21,763 nucleotides of DNA from CAZSNT01 sp964607765. GTDB taxonomy: Bacteria > Verrucomicrobiota > Lentisphaeria > Oligosphaerales > JABHEG01. Shown in pieces: positions 7,626-14,368 of this stretch; within the stretch, counting starts at the first letter, position 1; each line of letters starts with the position of its first letter. The stretch covers positions 1 through 21,763 of the forward strand of contig CAZSNT010000167.1 of NCBI GenBank assembly GCA_964607765.1, written 5' to 3'. Both the position numbers and the translations under genes were made by a program. The notes beneath the pieces were generated by a model that was given only the letters and a program-made list of their open reading frames with translations, was not told where the DNA came from and made no database searches.

Positions 7626-9137
7626 ATGGTAAGAACCGCCGATGGCCCCCCGCCGTTACTGCGCGCCCAGGGCATCGTCAAACACTTTGGCGGTGTGAAG
7701 GCGCTGTGCGGTGTCGATATTGATATCTTTGCCGGAGAAGTTCACGCGATCATGGGCGAGAACGGAGCCGGCAAATCGACGTTCGGCAAGATCATTGCCG
7801 GAGCGATCCCCGCGACAGCGGGAGACATCGATTTCGACGGACGCCGCGTCCGCATCCACAACCCGGTGGATGCGCAGCGCTTGGGAATCACGATCATCTT
7901 CCAGGAGCTGGATCTGTTCCCGCACCTGACTGTCGCTGAGAACATCGTTATCCGCAACCTCGCCTTCCCCGAGGGACTCCGTGTCGATCGCAAGCGGATG
8001 GCTGCCTTCTGTCGGCCGTTCCTGGAGAAGGTGGGGCTGGACACTGACCCCGCTACGGCGGTGGGTGACCTGCTGATCGGGCATCAGCAACTCGTGGCGA
8101 TCGCTCGCGCGCTGTCGATGAACGCCCGCGTCATTGTCTTCGACGAATCCACATCCTCACTGACAGAGGAGTTTGTCGAAGGCCTGTTCGGCGTCATCGA
8201 TGCGTTGCGCAAAGACGGTGTGGCGTGCGTGTATGTCTCCCACAAGATGGATGAGATCTTCCGTATTTCGGATCGTATCACCGTGCTGCGGGATGGCCAG
8301 TACGTGGGCACGCGCCTGGCGGCCGAGACGAACCACGCCGAACTCGTGAAGATGATGGTGGGGCACGAGGTCACGGGCAAGGAACGCGCCCAGTCGCATG
8401 CAACGGATGATTCCCTGCTGACCGTGGAAGACCTGAAGACGGATCTGCTGAACGGCGTGAACTTCACACTTCGTCGCGGCGAGGTATTGGGCTTGGCCGG
8501 ATTGGTGGGCTCCGGGCGAGGCGATGTCGGCCGCGCCCTGTTCGGCCTGTCCAAAATCACCGGCGGACGTATCACCCTGAAAGACCGTGAAATCCACCCC
8601 CAGTCCCCGCGCCACGCAATCAACGCGGGCATTGGACTGCTGCCGCGAGACCGGAAGGTCCACGGGCTGATGAGGCAGATGAGCGTGCGTGCCAACCAGT
8701 CGCTGGCCAGCCTGCGCCGATTCAGTACGGCGGGCATGCTGCGGTTTGGGGCTGAGGCACAGGCTACGGATGAAGTCGCCTCCCAAACACGGCTGAAGGC
8801 TGCGAGCCCCCACATCGAGGTCAACTCACTGTCCGGCGGCAATCAGCAGAAGGCGTTGCTGGGGCGCTGGTTGATCGTGGCCCCGGACGTCTACTTCCTG
8901 GACGACCCGACGCGTGGCGTCGACGTCGGTGCCAAGGAAGATATCTACTGCCTGATCGAGGAGATGGCCGCGAACGGGAAGGGCGTTCTCCTTGTCAGCT
9001 CCGAGCTGCCCGAGCTGTTACGATGCTGCGACCGCATTCTTGTACTGAACCAAGGCATGCAGACTGCCGTTGTCGACGGAAACGAGGCCTCACAACAGCA
9101 AATTCTGCATCACGCGATGGAGACAATAGACAAATGA
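7626..9137 (+). CDS. Sugar ABC transporter ATP-binding protein, RbsA/XylG/MglA type
   Basis: The 503-residue product is a tandem ATPase that would energise monosaccharide import at the inner face of the membrane. The first half has Walker A GENGAGKS (44-51), a variant signature LLIGHQQ (149-155) and Walker B VIVFDES (Asp173, Glu174). The second half has the degenerate P-loop typical of this family (GLVGSGRGDV), a canonical signature LSGGNQQK (402-409) and FLDDPTRGVDVGAKEDIY. ATG 7626 is chosen over the 18-codon-longer frame because GGAG (7615-7618) sits 7 bases upstream and the homologous region begins just after it. The stop overlaps the permease start as ATGA. Sugar specificity cannot be read from the ATPase; fucose is inferred from the fucosidase neighbours. 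Confidence 0.93.
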   Translation: MVRTADGPPPLLRAQGIVKHFGGVKALCGVDIDIFAGEVHAIMGENGAGKSTFGKIIAGAIPATAGDIDFDGRRVRIHNPVDAQRLGITIIFQELDLFPHLTVAENIVIRNLAFPEGLRVDRKRMAAFCRPFLEKVGLDTDPATAVGDLLIGHQQLVAIARALSMNARVIVFDESTSSLTEEFVEGLFGVIDALRKDGVACVYVSHKMDEIFRISDRITVLRDGQYVGTRLAAETNHAELVKMMVGHEVTGKERAQSHATDDSLLTVEDLKTDLLNGVNFTLRRGEVLGLAGLVGSGRGDVGRALFGLSKITGGRITLKDREIHPQSPRHAINAGIGLLPRDRKVHGLMRQMSVRANQSLASLRRFSTAGMLRFGAEAQATDEVASQTRLKAASPHIEVNSLSGGNQQKALLGRWLIVAPDVYFLDDPTRGVDVGAKEDIYCLIEEMAANGKGVLLVSSELPELLRCCDRILVLNQGMQTAVVDGNEASQQQILHHAMETIDK

Positions 9138-10153
9138 CAAACGATACCCTGAACTCCCCCGATGCCCCTGCTCCCACGGGTGCATCGACCAATGTGAGAG
9201 CATTCTGCGGACGGCACCGGGCGTTATTGCAGAGCCTCGCCGTGCTGGTGATCATCTTCGTCGGCGCCGCGCTGATCAGCCCACGCGGCATGCGCGGCGG
9301 AGTCCTGTTCCTCAACCCTCAGAACCTGACCAACATGCTCCGTGCAATCACCCCCGTAGCGATCATTGCCCTGGGCATGACCTTGGTGATTCTCACTGCG
9401 GGAATCGACCTGTCCGTCGGATCGACCCTCGCCTTGGCAGCCACCGTGACGGCGCTCGGGTTTGCGAAGTGGCAGTTGCCCCTGCCGATGGTCATTACCG
9501 TGGCCTTGCTGGCGGGGCTCGCGGTGGGACTCATGAACGGGACCTTGGTTGCGTTCCTGCGTGTTCAGCCGTTTGTCATTACCCTTGCCGCCATGATTGG
9601 CGTCCGCGGACTGACACGGTTGCTGAGCAACAACGAGAATATCGGCCTGCGCACAGTCGGCGAGACGGCCGCACAGTTCGTTGACAGATTCTCCCAGAAA
9701 CCCGTGATGATCGGGGTACTTCTCTGCTTGGCTGTGGTTTTCGGAGTGTTGTTGAGCCGGACGGTGTTCGGACGCTACATCCGAGCCCTGGGCGATAATC
9801 CGCAAGCCGCCTTGTATGCGGGGCTGCCGATCAAGAGGGTGACCATCGCAGTGTACGCATTGACCGGGCTGATGGCCGGGCTCGCGGGAGTACTCAATGC
9901 CGCGCGCACGTCCACCGGCAATCCCAACGACGGTATCGCAATGGAGCTGGATGTGATCGCGGTGGTGGTGATCGGCGGCACGTCCCTGGCTGGCGGCCGA
10001 GGGACCATTGTGGGAACGATGATCGGCGCATTGATCGTCGGCATTCTGACCAATATTCTCGGTCTGCGGAATGTCGATGCGAACACCCAGCTGATGCTGA
10101 AAGCGGCTATCATCGTGCTGGCCGTAGTACTGCAGAAAGGGCGAGACAACTGA
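9134..10153 (+). CDS. Sugar ABC transporter permease, RbsC type
   Basis: This 339-residue membrane protein starts at ATG 9134, inside the ATGA overlap with the ATPase stop, so the two are probably translationally coupled. About eight to ten hydrophobic segments follow a 30-residue cytoplasmic tail (first at about 34-48, SLAVLVIIFVGAALI). Family motifs include LTAGIDLSVGS after the second hydrophobic segment and GGTSLAGGRGTIVGTMIGAL near the C-terminus, both typical of BPD_transp_2 permeases for ribose, xylose and galactose. It would form the channel as a homodimer with the ATPase. The binding-protein gene lies 198 bases downstream, separated by a class 2 repeat hairpin instead of being tightly packed. 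Confidence 0.93.
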   Translation: MTNDTLNSPDAPAPTGASTNVRAFCGRHRALLQSLAVLVIIFVGAALISPRGMRGGVLFLNPQNLTNMLRAITPVAIIALGMTLVILTAGIDLSVGSTLALAATVTALGFAKWQLPLPMVITVALLAGLAVGLMNGTLVAFLRVQPFVITLAAMIGVRGLTRLLSNNENIGLRTVGETAAQFVDRFSQKPVMIGVLLCLAVVFGVLLSRTVFGRYIRALGDNPQAALYAGLPIKRVTIAVYALTGLMAGLAGVLNAARTSTGNPNDGIAMELDVIAVVVIGGTSLAGGRGTIVGTMIGALIVGILTNILGLRNVDANTQLMLKAAIIVLAVVLQKGRDN

Positions 10154-10196
10154 AGGTAGTGGCCAGATCGATATGATAACGCAATCGTGAACGGAG

Positions 10197-10331
10197 ACTC
10201 TTGATCCCACTCTTCATCCCACTCTTCATCTTCCCCCGACTACGGACAGATCACGAGTGAGATGAAGAGCGGGATCAAGAGCGGGATCAAGAGCGGGATC
10301 AAGAGCGGGATGAAGAGTGAGATGAAGAGTG
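10197..10331 (+). repeat. Class 2 hairpin: 12-mer array with 34-nt inverted arms in the leader of the binding-protein gene
   Basis: Six 12-mers of the form GGATCAAGAGCG or GGATGAAGAGTG occupy 10260-10331. The sequence at 10197-10230 is the inverse of the array: its reverse complement matches 10261-10294 at 30 of 34 positions, with a 30-base spacer. In the transcript this would be a long stem-loop ending shortly before the Shine-Dalgarno sequence (AAAAGGAG, 10337-10344). An 11-base motif GGTAGTGGCCA at 10155-10165 precedes the hairpin and recurs at 17730-17740 before the second class 2 element. The array has no stop in one frame and reads (KSGI)n, but that reading is probably not translated. 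Confidence 0.85.
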
Positions 10332-10351
10332 AACAGAAAAGGAGACATCAG

Positions 10352-11323
10352 ATGATCAAGAGAACCATGGCCCTGGCAACCGTGAGTGCAGCGGTACTGT
10401 TGAGCGGATGCGGCAAGAAACAGCCTGCCGAACAGAGTGGGAGTGACGGAACAAGCACACCCGCGAAGCCGAAGTACCTGGTGGTATTCGCGCAGTGCAA
10501 CAACGCCGAGCCCTATCGCGCGGCGCAGAACAAGCGGATTCAGGAGCTCTTCGCCCAAAGCCCGGAAGTGAAGCTGGCCATTACTGACGGCCAGGCCGAC
10601 GCCGCCAAGCAGATCAGCCAGATCGAAACCGCCATCCTGCAGAAGCCCGACCTTCTCATCGTTGCGCCGCTGGAGCGCAACGCCCTGTCCGACGTCATGG
10701 GTCGGGCAATGGCCGCCAACATCCCCACAATCTGCCTCGAACGGGATATCGTTGAGCCGAATTTTACCTGCTACATCTCCGCCGACAACGTGGCCATTGG
10801 CCGCATGGCGGGGCAATACATCGTTGACTACCTGACGAAGAAGAACGGATCGCCCAAGGGCTCACTGGTGGAGATCACCGGCATGAAGGGTGTCCAAGGC
10901 GGCACGGATCGTCACAACGGCGCCTTCGAGGTGATCGGAAAGTACCCGGAAATCAAGGTCGTGCATCAAGCGACCGGAAACTGGTTCCAGGCGGAAGCCA
11001 CATCGCGCATGGAGGAGGCACTGTCCGCCAACCCGCAGATCGATGTCGTCTACGCCCACAACGACCCGATGGCCTACGGCGCCTACCTGGCGGCCAAGGA
11101 AGCGAATCGCGCGAAAGACATCGCCTTCGTCGGGGTGGACGGATTACCGCAGGAGGGCGTGCAGTACGTCAACGACGGCATACTGGCCGCCAGCTTCGAG
11201 TACGCGCTCTGCGTCGACAAGGCGTACGAAGTGGGCATGAAACTGCTCACCGACGCGTCCTATACACCCGAGAAGACCATTATCCTCGAATCTCGGGCAA
11301 TTACCCGGGCGGCTGCAGAATAG
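10352..11323 (+). CDS. Sugar ABC transporter substrate-binding lipoprotein, RbsB type
   Basis: The 323-residue product is a periplasmic-binding-protein-type-1 lipoprotein. ATG 10352 follows AAAAGGAG and directly precedes a type II signal peptide with lipobox LSGC (Cys20 lipidated), followed by a polar linker rich in Ser, Gly and Thr. The mature domain starts near residue 42 (YLVVFAQCNNAEPYRAAQ). It continues with DGQADAAKQISQIETAI, DLLIVAPLE, TCYISADNVAIGRMAGQYI, VVYAHNDPMAYGAY and IAFVGVDGLPQEGVQYV, the usual order for the ribose/galactose/xylose subfamily. It would capture a monosaccharide outside the membrane and deliver it to the RbsC-type permease. An in-frame extension to 10262 would add 30 residues of repeat-encoded KSGI units before the lipoprotein signal and is considered untranslated. 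Confidence 0.92.
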   Translation: MIKRTMALATVSAAVLLSGCGKKQPAEQSGSDGTSTPAKPKYLVVFAQCNNAEPYRAAQNKRIQELFAQSPEVKLAITDGQADAAKQISQIETAILQKPDLLIVAPLERNALSDVMGRAMAANIPTICLERDIVEPNFTCYISADNVAIGRMAGQYIVDYLTKKNGSPKGSLVEITGMKGVQGGTDRHNGAFEVIGKYPEIKVVHQATGNWFQAEATSRMEEALSANPQIDVVYAHNDPMAYGAYLAAKEANRAKDIAFVGVDGLPQEGVQYVNDGILAASFEYALCVDKAYEVGMKLLTDASYTPEKTIILESRAITRAAAE

Positions 11324-11613
11324 ACGATGGGCACTGAATTCGCGCCAAGGACTCGCGATTCACAATTCAGAAACATGTGGGCCTCTGCGCCTCAAACCGG
11401 GGGCAACGCGCTGAATGCGTGAAGGAATGGCGTCCGAGCATGGCTGCACCTCAAGTAGCGTGGAAATGACCCCAATCTGGAACACATCGCATGCCATAAT
11501 GCGGTCAGTCTCCGATACAGGTCCGACGCGTCTCTGTGCCCACGGTGAGGCGTGCTGCGATCTCCGCGTCCGGAAGGAAGGCCCCGGGAAGAGGGTTGCA
11601 GGTCGACAGACGA

Positions 11614-12189
11614 GTGAATAGATTGGGTGCCGTGAATGCCAGTTCTCTCCACGACGTGTTTGCCGTTGTCACGCGCCGGTTGCCGGCCGCCGGTGTCGAT
11701 TTCTTGCTCGTTGGCGGTTTTGCGGTAAACCATTACGGCTATGTTCGGGCCACGCTGGATGTGGACTTCATGGTTGCCGCCGGGGATTCGGACGCGGTGC
11801 ATGAGGTCATGGTCGCGGCAGGCTTCACGAATTTCGCGCGGCACAATGTGGTGGCTTTCTACAGCCGTCCCGGGGACGCCCTGCGCGTCGATTTCCTGCA
11901 GGTCGATCCGTCGACGTTCCGGACGATGCAGCAGGATGCTGAATCGGTTGAGGTCGGCGGTTGTGTGCTACGCGTTCCCGCCCTGCGGAGCGTGCTTGCA
12001 ATGAAGTTGTTTGCGGCGACCCATGGCGGGCCGGAACGCGCCGATAAGGATCTACCGGATGTTGCGCATCTGGTAGTGCTGAACGACCTGGATCTGACTG
12101 AAGACCTGCTGCCCCTGTGCGAGCAGTACGCATCCCCTGACACATACCAAGAGCTTTGCAGAAGAACCAAACAACTGACAGAATCCTGA
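11614..12189 (+). CDS. Nucleotidyltransferase-fold protein (AbiEii/DUF6036-like)
   Basis: From GTG 11614 the protein has 191 residues. GTG 11536 (217 residues) and GTG 11632 are also possible starts, and none has a strong ribosome site. The core motif is FLLVGGFAVNHYG (30-42) followed by RATLDVDF, where GG (34-35), Asp49 and Asp51 are the expected metal- and nucleotide-binding residues of a polymerase-beta-type nucleotidyltransferase. A helical C-terminus follows. Relatives include toxins of AbiE-type systems, but many homologues have no known function. It sits between the transporter and the GH29 gene, with an overlapping small ORF at its 3' end. About 290 bases before it (11324-11613) hold no convincing gene, and its links to sugar metabolism are not evident. 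Confidence 0.75.
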   Translation: MNRLGAVNASSLHDVFAVVTRRLPAAGVDFLLVGGFAVNHYGYVRATLDVDFMVAAGDSDAVHEVMVAAGFTNFARHNVVAFYSRPGDALRVDFLQVDPSTFRTMQQDAESVEVGGCVLRVPALRSVLAMKLFAATHGGPERADKDLPDVAHLVVLNDLDLTEDLLPLCEQYASPDTYQELCRRTKQLTES

Positions 12190-12353
12190 ACTTCGCTGCG
12201 TTCACCGACGTTCCCCGTCCAGAACAGCGACGTCTCAACATGGACGAGTTCGTCGAGTTCGTGCAGCTTGCCTTGGACTTGGTCACTCCCGAGCAGGCGC
12301 AACGCCAGAAGGAGCTCGAGGAACGGACCACGGTCGCGTTCCGATTCAAGTGA
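12156..12353 (+). CDS. Small hypothetical protein overlapping the nucleotidyltransferase gene
   Basis: Sixty-five residues can be read from TTG 12156, overlapping the last 34 bases of the nucleotidyltransferase gene. An internal ATG at 12240 would give 37 residues (MDEFVEFVQLALDLV...). The sequence contains RILNFAAF, VPRPEQRRLNMDEFVEF and TPEQAQRQKELEERTTVAFRF. It looks like a coherent helical, charged protein and not a random frame, and it is highly soluble with no signal peptide. Tight overlap with an AbiEii-like gene suggests a partner such as an antitoxin or cofactor protein, but the family is not recognised. The start codon is uncertain. Confidence 0.5.
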   Translation: MQKNQTTDRILNFAAFTDVPRPEQRRLNMDEFVEFVQLALDLVTPEQAQRQKELEERTTVAFRFK

Positions 12354-12445
12354 CATCCTGCACACATCGACATGAACACGGTGCGTGTCAGGGTGGTGGC
12401 TCATCCGGCGGAGTGGGTGACCGGTGACTGCCGTGAGCTGATGGG

Positions 12446-12520
12446 GCCGGCAGATGGGAAGCCAGCGCTCCCGACATCAGGGCTGACCCCGGGAAAGCCG
12501 GACGCTGGCATCCCGCCGGC
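12446..12520 (+). other. Stem-loop of about 17 bp between the small ORF and the GH29 gene
   Basis: GCCGGC (12446-12451), GGGA (12456-12459) and GCCAGCG (12461-12467) pair with CGCTGGC (12503-12509), TCCC (12511-12514) and GCCGGC (12515-12520). One A-A mismatch and a 4-base bulge interrupt the stem, and the spacer is 35 bases. No T-run follows, so an intrinsic terminator is not clear. It lies in the 282-base gap 12354-12635, where no gene is visible. It could be a leader structure of the GH29 gene or an unrelated repeat. Confidence 0.5.
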
Positions 12521-12635
12521 AGCGACGCGTAGCAGCTCGGTCTGAGCTCCGCTTTCAAGCGGCAGTGGGAACGACGCTTCAGCGAGCGGATCTGGCCCGT
12601 TCACACACCACACCAGCCGGAGGAAGCCACTCGAA

Positions 12636-14243
12636 ATGAGACGTGTTCTGATGCTCTTGAGCGCATGTTCCTGTGCCCTGGCGGGCGACACGGAGCCCTA
12701 TGAGGCGACCCGGGAGAGTCTATCCCAGTATGAAGTCCCGGAATGGTACCGGGACGCAAAAATCGGGCTCTTCTATCATTGGGGGCCTGGTTCCGTGCCT
12801 GGGCTTCACTTCAACAAGGCGGAGACTGATTTCTGCCAGCAGAAAGGGAGATGGGCGAACTCTGGCGCCGCGAAGAAGAACCCGGTCGGGCAATGGGGCG
12901 CGAACATGTATCCGCGTCCGGGCAAGCCGGACAGCGAACAGAACTCCAATTACTTCCTCCACAAGAAGTTCTTCGGCGACCCCAAGGAGTTTGGCTACAA
13001 GGAGCTGATCCCTCTCCTCACGGGCGAGCAGTTCGATCCGGACGGAATGGTCCGCCTGCTCGACGAAGCCGGCATCAAGTACATTGTCCCCATGGCGATT
13101 CACCACGACGGGTTTGCCATGTGGGACTCCAAGGTGATCGACCAGTACAACGCCGCGAGAATGGGCCCGAAGAAAGACACCACTCGACTGGTGGTCGAAG
13201 CGGCCCGTCGGCGCGGCATTAAGGCGGGCGTCTCCACGCATGTGGCCCGCCACTCGTGGTACTACCCGAAGACGCCCGGCTATGACGTAAGCAACCCGCA
13301 GTATGTCCAGCTTTACGGAGAGGGCCGCGGGGAAGACGGACTGCCGAAACCCGAGGCCATTCGGAAGTGGGAGGATACGCTGGCAGAGCTGGTGGAGCTC
13401 TTCCGGCCTGACTACATCTTCGTCGACGGCGGCACGGCGGACACGTTCTGCCAGGAAGGCAGCTATGTCGTGATCGATGCGTTCCGCCGCATTGTCGCCA
13501 ACTACTACAACCGTTCCCGGGAATTCGGGGTGGAACCGGTCATTTCATTCAAACGCGAATCGCTCTACAAGGAAGAGGCCGTTCCGGACTACGAGGCCGG
13601 GTTCCTGTTCGACAGAGCCCCCTATGTTTGGCAAACGCACTCGAGTACCTGCGGCTGGTTCTATCGTCCCGGGCGCTTTGTCACCCCTTCTCACGTGAAC
13701 TTCCGCAAGATCATCGACACGGTCAGCAAGAACGGGAACATGCTGCTCAATCTCGCGCTCCATCCCAACGGCTCCATTCAGCCGGCAGAACTCCAGTTTC
13801 TCAAAGACATGGCCCAGTGGACGGGGACGCTCGGCGAGGGTATCTATGCCAGCCGCCCGTGGCGGGTGTACGGGGAACTCGGCCCGGGAAACAGGCTGGA
13901 TGCAAAGGAGAGTACGCGCAAAGGCAAGGTCCACAGAGATCCCGAAGCCGTTCCGATGGGACGCATGAAGCTGAACGCGAACGACATCCGCTATACACGC
14001 AGCAAGGATGCTAGAACCGTCTATGCGACGATGCTGAGCTGGCCGACTACGGAGTTTGTCTTGAGGTCTTTCGCGGGAGGAGGCGTCGCTGGAGATGTGA
14101 AGATCAACGCGGTCTCCCTGCTGGGAAGTGATGAGGAAGTCAACTGGAGACAGACGGACAAGGGCATCGAGATCAAGACGCCGCGCACCGCTGTCTTCGA
14201 GGATTCCAACTGGCCGGTCATGTTCAGGTTGGAAACCAGGTAG
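12636..14243 (+). CDS. GH29 alpha-L-fucosidase, exported
   Basis: The 535-residue product starts at ATG 12636 with GGAGGAAG (12619-12626) 9 bases upstream. A short signal peptide ends near residue 16 (ALA); LSAC at 8-11 could be a weak lipobox, so secretion versus lipidation is open. GH29 landmarks are WYRDAKIGLFYHWG (37-50), AIHHDGFAMWDS (154-165), the nucleophile strand FRPDYIFVDGG (Asp264 the likely nucleophile) and VSKNGNMLLNLALHPNGSI (363-381). A C-terminal beta-sandwich (about 400-535) follows, as usual. Retaining GH29 enzymes cleave L-fucose from alpha-1,2, 1,3, 1,4 or 1,6 linkages, and the acid/base residue cannot be assigned here. Together with the GH95 enzyme it gives the cluster both inverting and retaining fucosidases. 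The GH116 gene starts 125 bases downstream. Confidence 0.92.
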   Translation: MRRVLMLLSACSCALAGDTEPYEATRESLSQYEVPEWYRDAKIGLFYHWGPGSVPGLHFNKAETDFCQQKGRWANSGAAKKNPVGQWGANMYPRPGKPDSEQNSNYFLHKKFFGDPKEFGYKELIPLLTGEQFDPDGMVRLLDEAGIKYIVPMAIHHDGFAMWDSKVIDQYNAARMGPKKDTTRLVVEAARRRGIKAGVSTHVARHSWYYPKTPGYDVSNPQYVQLYGEGRGEDGLPKPEAIRKWEDTLAELVELFRPDYIFVDGGTADTFCQEGSYVVIDAFRRIVANYYNRSREFGVEPVISFKRESLYKEEAVPDYEAGFLFDRAPYVWQTHSSTCGWFYRPGRFVTPSHVNFRKIIDTVSKNGNMLLNLALHPNGSIQPAELQFLKDMAQWTGTLGEGIYASRPWRVYGELGPGNRLDAKESTRKGKVHRDPEAVPMGRMKLNANDIRYTRSKDARTVYATMLSWPTTEFVLRSFAGGGVAGDVKINAVSLLGSDEEVNWRQTDKGIEIKTPRTAVFEDSNWPVMFRLETR

Positions 14244-14368
14244 AGTCAGATTCAGGGACAGGGAAGGCCAACTCGGTCACCGAGCCGACCCGGTCGCCGA
14301 CCCAGTGCCTGGAAGAGGGTAACGACGACGCGAGCGCGCCGGGCAGAAGCAAGAGAGGAAGTCGCGGG

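Noticed and set aside
10260..10331. 12-mer array as a CRISPR
   Set aside because: Units are contiguous with no unique spacers and no cas genes are nearby. It is a simple tandem repeat with an inverted arm.
11392..11621. Small frames in the gap after the binding-protein gene (both strands)
   Set aside because: Composition is unlike protein, there are no ribosome sites, and the longer one is antisense to the nucleotidyltransferase gene.
14272..14284. Small CTCGG/CCGAG hairpin between the GH29 and GH116 genes as a terminator
   Set aside because: The stem is only 5 bp with no T-run, which is within chance expectation for GC-rich sequence.
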